In this document: piece after piece, positions 6,801 to 6,936 of the stretch
Layout: every line of letters begins with the position of its first letter
How positions within the stretch are numbered: position 1 is the first letter of the stretch
Origin: Candidatus Thermokryptus sp.
GTDB taxonomy: Bacteria; Bacteroidota; Ignavibacteria; Kryptoniales; Kryptoniaceae
DNA length: 6,936 nt
Assembly (NCBI GenBank): GCA_028276305.1
Contig: JAPYWO010000061.1
Span: 1-6,936, forward strand
Reading direction: 5' to 3'
Program-made: the position numbers and the translations under genes
Notes under the pieces: model-generated
Told to the model about the DNA's origin: nothing
The model's database searches: none
The model's input: only the letters and a program-made list of their open reading frames with translations

Positions 6801-6936
6801 GTGTTTGATAAACTTGAAAAGTTGAAACAGCGCTACGAAGAGTTGACGCAACTTCTATCACAGCCGGAGGTCATTTCCGACATAGAGAAATACAGGGCAC
6901 TTTCAAAAGAGCACCACGAGCTTTCAGAGGTTGTGC
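6801..6936 (+). CDS. prfA: Peptide chain release factor 1, N-terminal 45 codons, 3' end cut by window
   Basis: Release factor 1 reads UAA and UAG at the ribosome and triggers hydrolysis of the finished peptide. Only the start of the helical N-terminal domain is present: VFDKLEKLKQRYEEL, then LSQPEVISDIEKYRALSKEH, then HELSEVV. The 'LSxPEVI.D..K...LSKEH..L..vV' pattern is that of RF1; RF2 starts differently and has a longer N-terminus. The PxT anticodon-like motif and GGQ lie beyond the window. GTG 6801 is chosen because RF1 proteins typically begin MFDKLE or similar here. In-frame upstream codons are open, and TTG 6789 is a less likely alternative. No strong Shine-Dalgarno is visible (TGGGCGA directly upstream). 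The gene has its own promoter. Confidence 0.9.
   Translation, partial: MFDKLEKLKQRYEELTQLLSQPEVISDIEKYRALSKEHHELSEVV

Overview
The window reads as bacterial chromosome, probably from a member of the FCB superphylum (Bacteroidota/Ignavibacteria/Candidatus Kryptonia-like lineages) and possibly a thermophile. This is inference. It rests on the M1 peptidase type (a Gln-Asn mature N-terminus and a 'TNNSPDELN' segment familiar from that group), an outer-membrane beta-barrel with a C-terminal Phe (so a Gram-negative envelope), the stand-alone large-subunit acyl-CoA mutase, and moderate-to-low G+C with many Lys and Glu residues. No rRNA, tRNA, CRISPR or insertion sequence is visible.

Layout. On the minus strand, read from right to left, come three genes in one direction. 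First is a DNA methyltransferase (3502 to 2336). Next is a restriction-type nuclease that overlaps it by 4 nt or follows by 2 nt, depending on the start (2339 to 1281). Then, 22 nt later, comes a coenzyme-B12-dependent acyl-CoA mutase large subunit (1258 to beyond base 1, 3' end missing). On the plus strand, a divergent promoter region of about 170 nt (3503-3670) leads to a long secreted M1 metallopeptidase fused to an outer-membrane beta-barrel (3671-6718). An 82-nt gap with a clear promoter follows, then the first 45 codons of prfA, peptide chain release factor 1 (6801 onward, cut by the window edge).

Functional themes. (1) The methyltransferase and nuclease form a compact, AT-rich restriction-modification cassette. 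The nuclease appears to join an N-terminal EVE/PUA-like domain to a C-terminal NucS-like PD-(D/E)xK core. It sits against a housekeeping-type metabolic gene and looks like an acquired module. (2) The mutase resembles methylmalonyl-CoA mutase, but the two residues that recognise the methylmalonyl carboxylate are Phe82 and Gln200 instead of Tyr and Arg. That is the isobutyryl-CoA-mutase type of active site. (3) The M1 peptidase carries a complete zinc site, and its last ~345 residues look like an Omp85/D15 surface-antigen barrel. The arrangement resembles patatin-Omp85 type Vd autotransporters, but with a peptidase passenger. This is the most unusual object in the window.

Three promoters share nearly identical elements (TTGACA or TTGATA, 16-17 nt, TAAATTT). 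In two of them a possible start codon lies exactly 7 nt after the -10, raising the possibility of leaderless transcripts.
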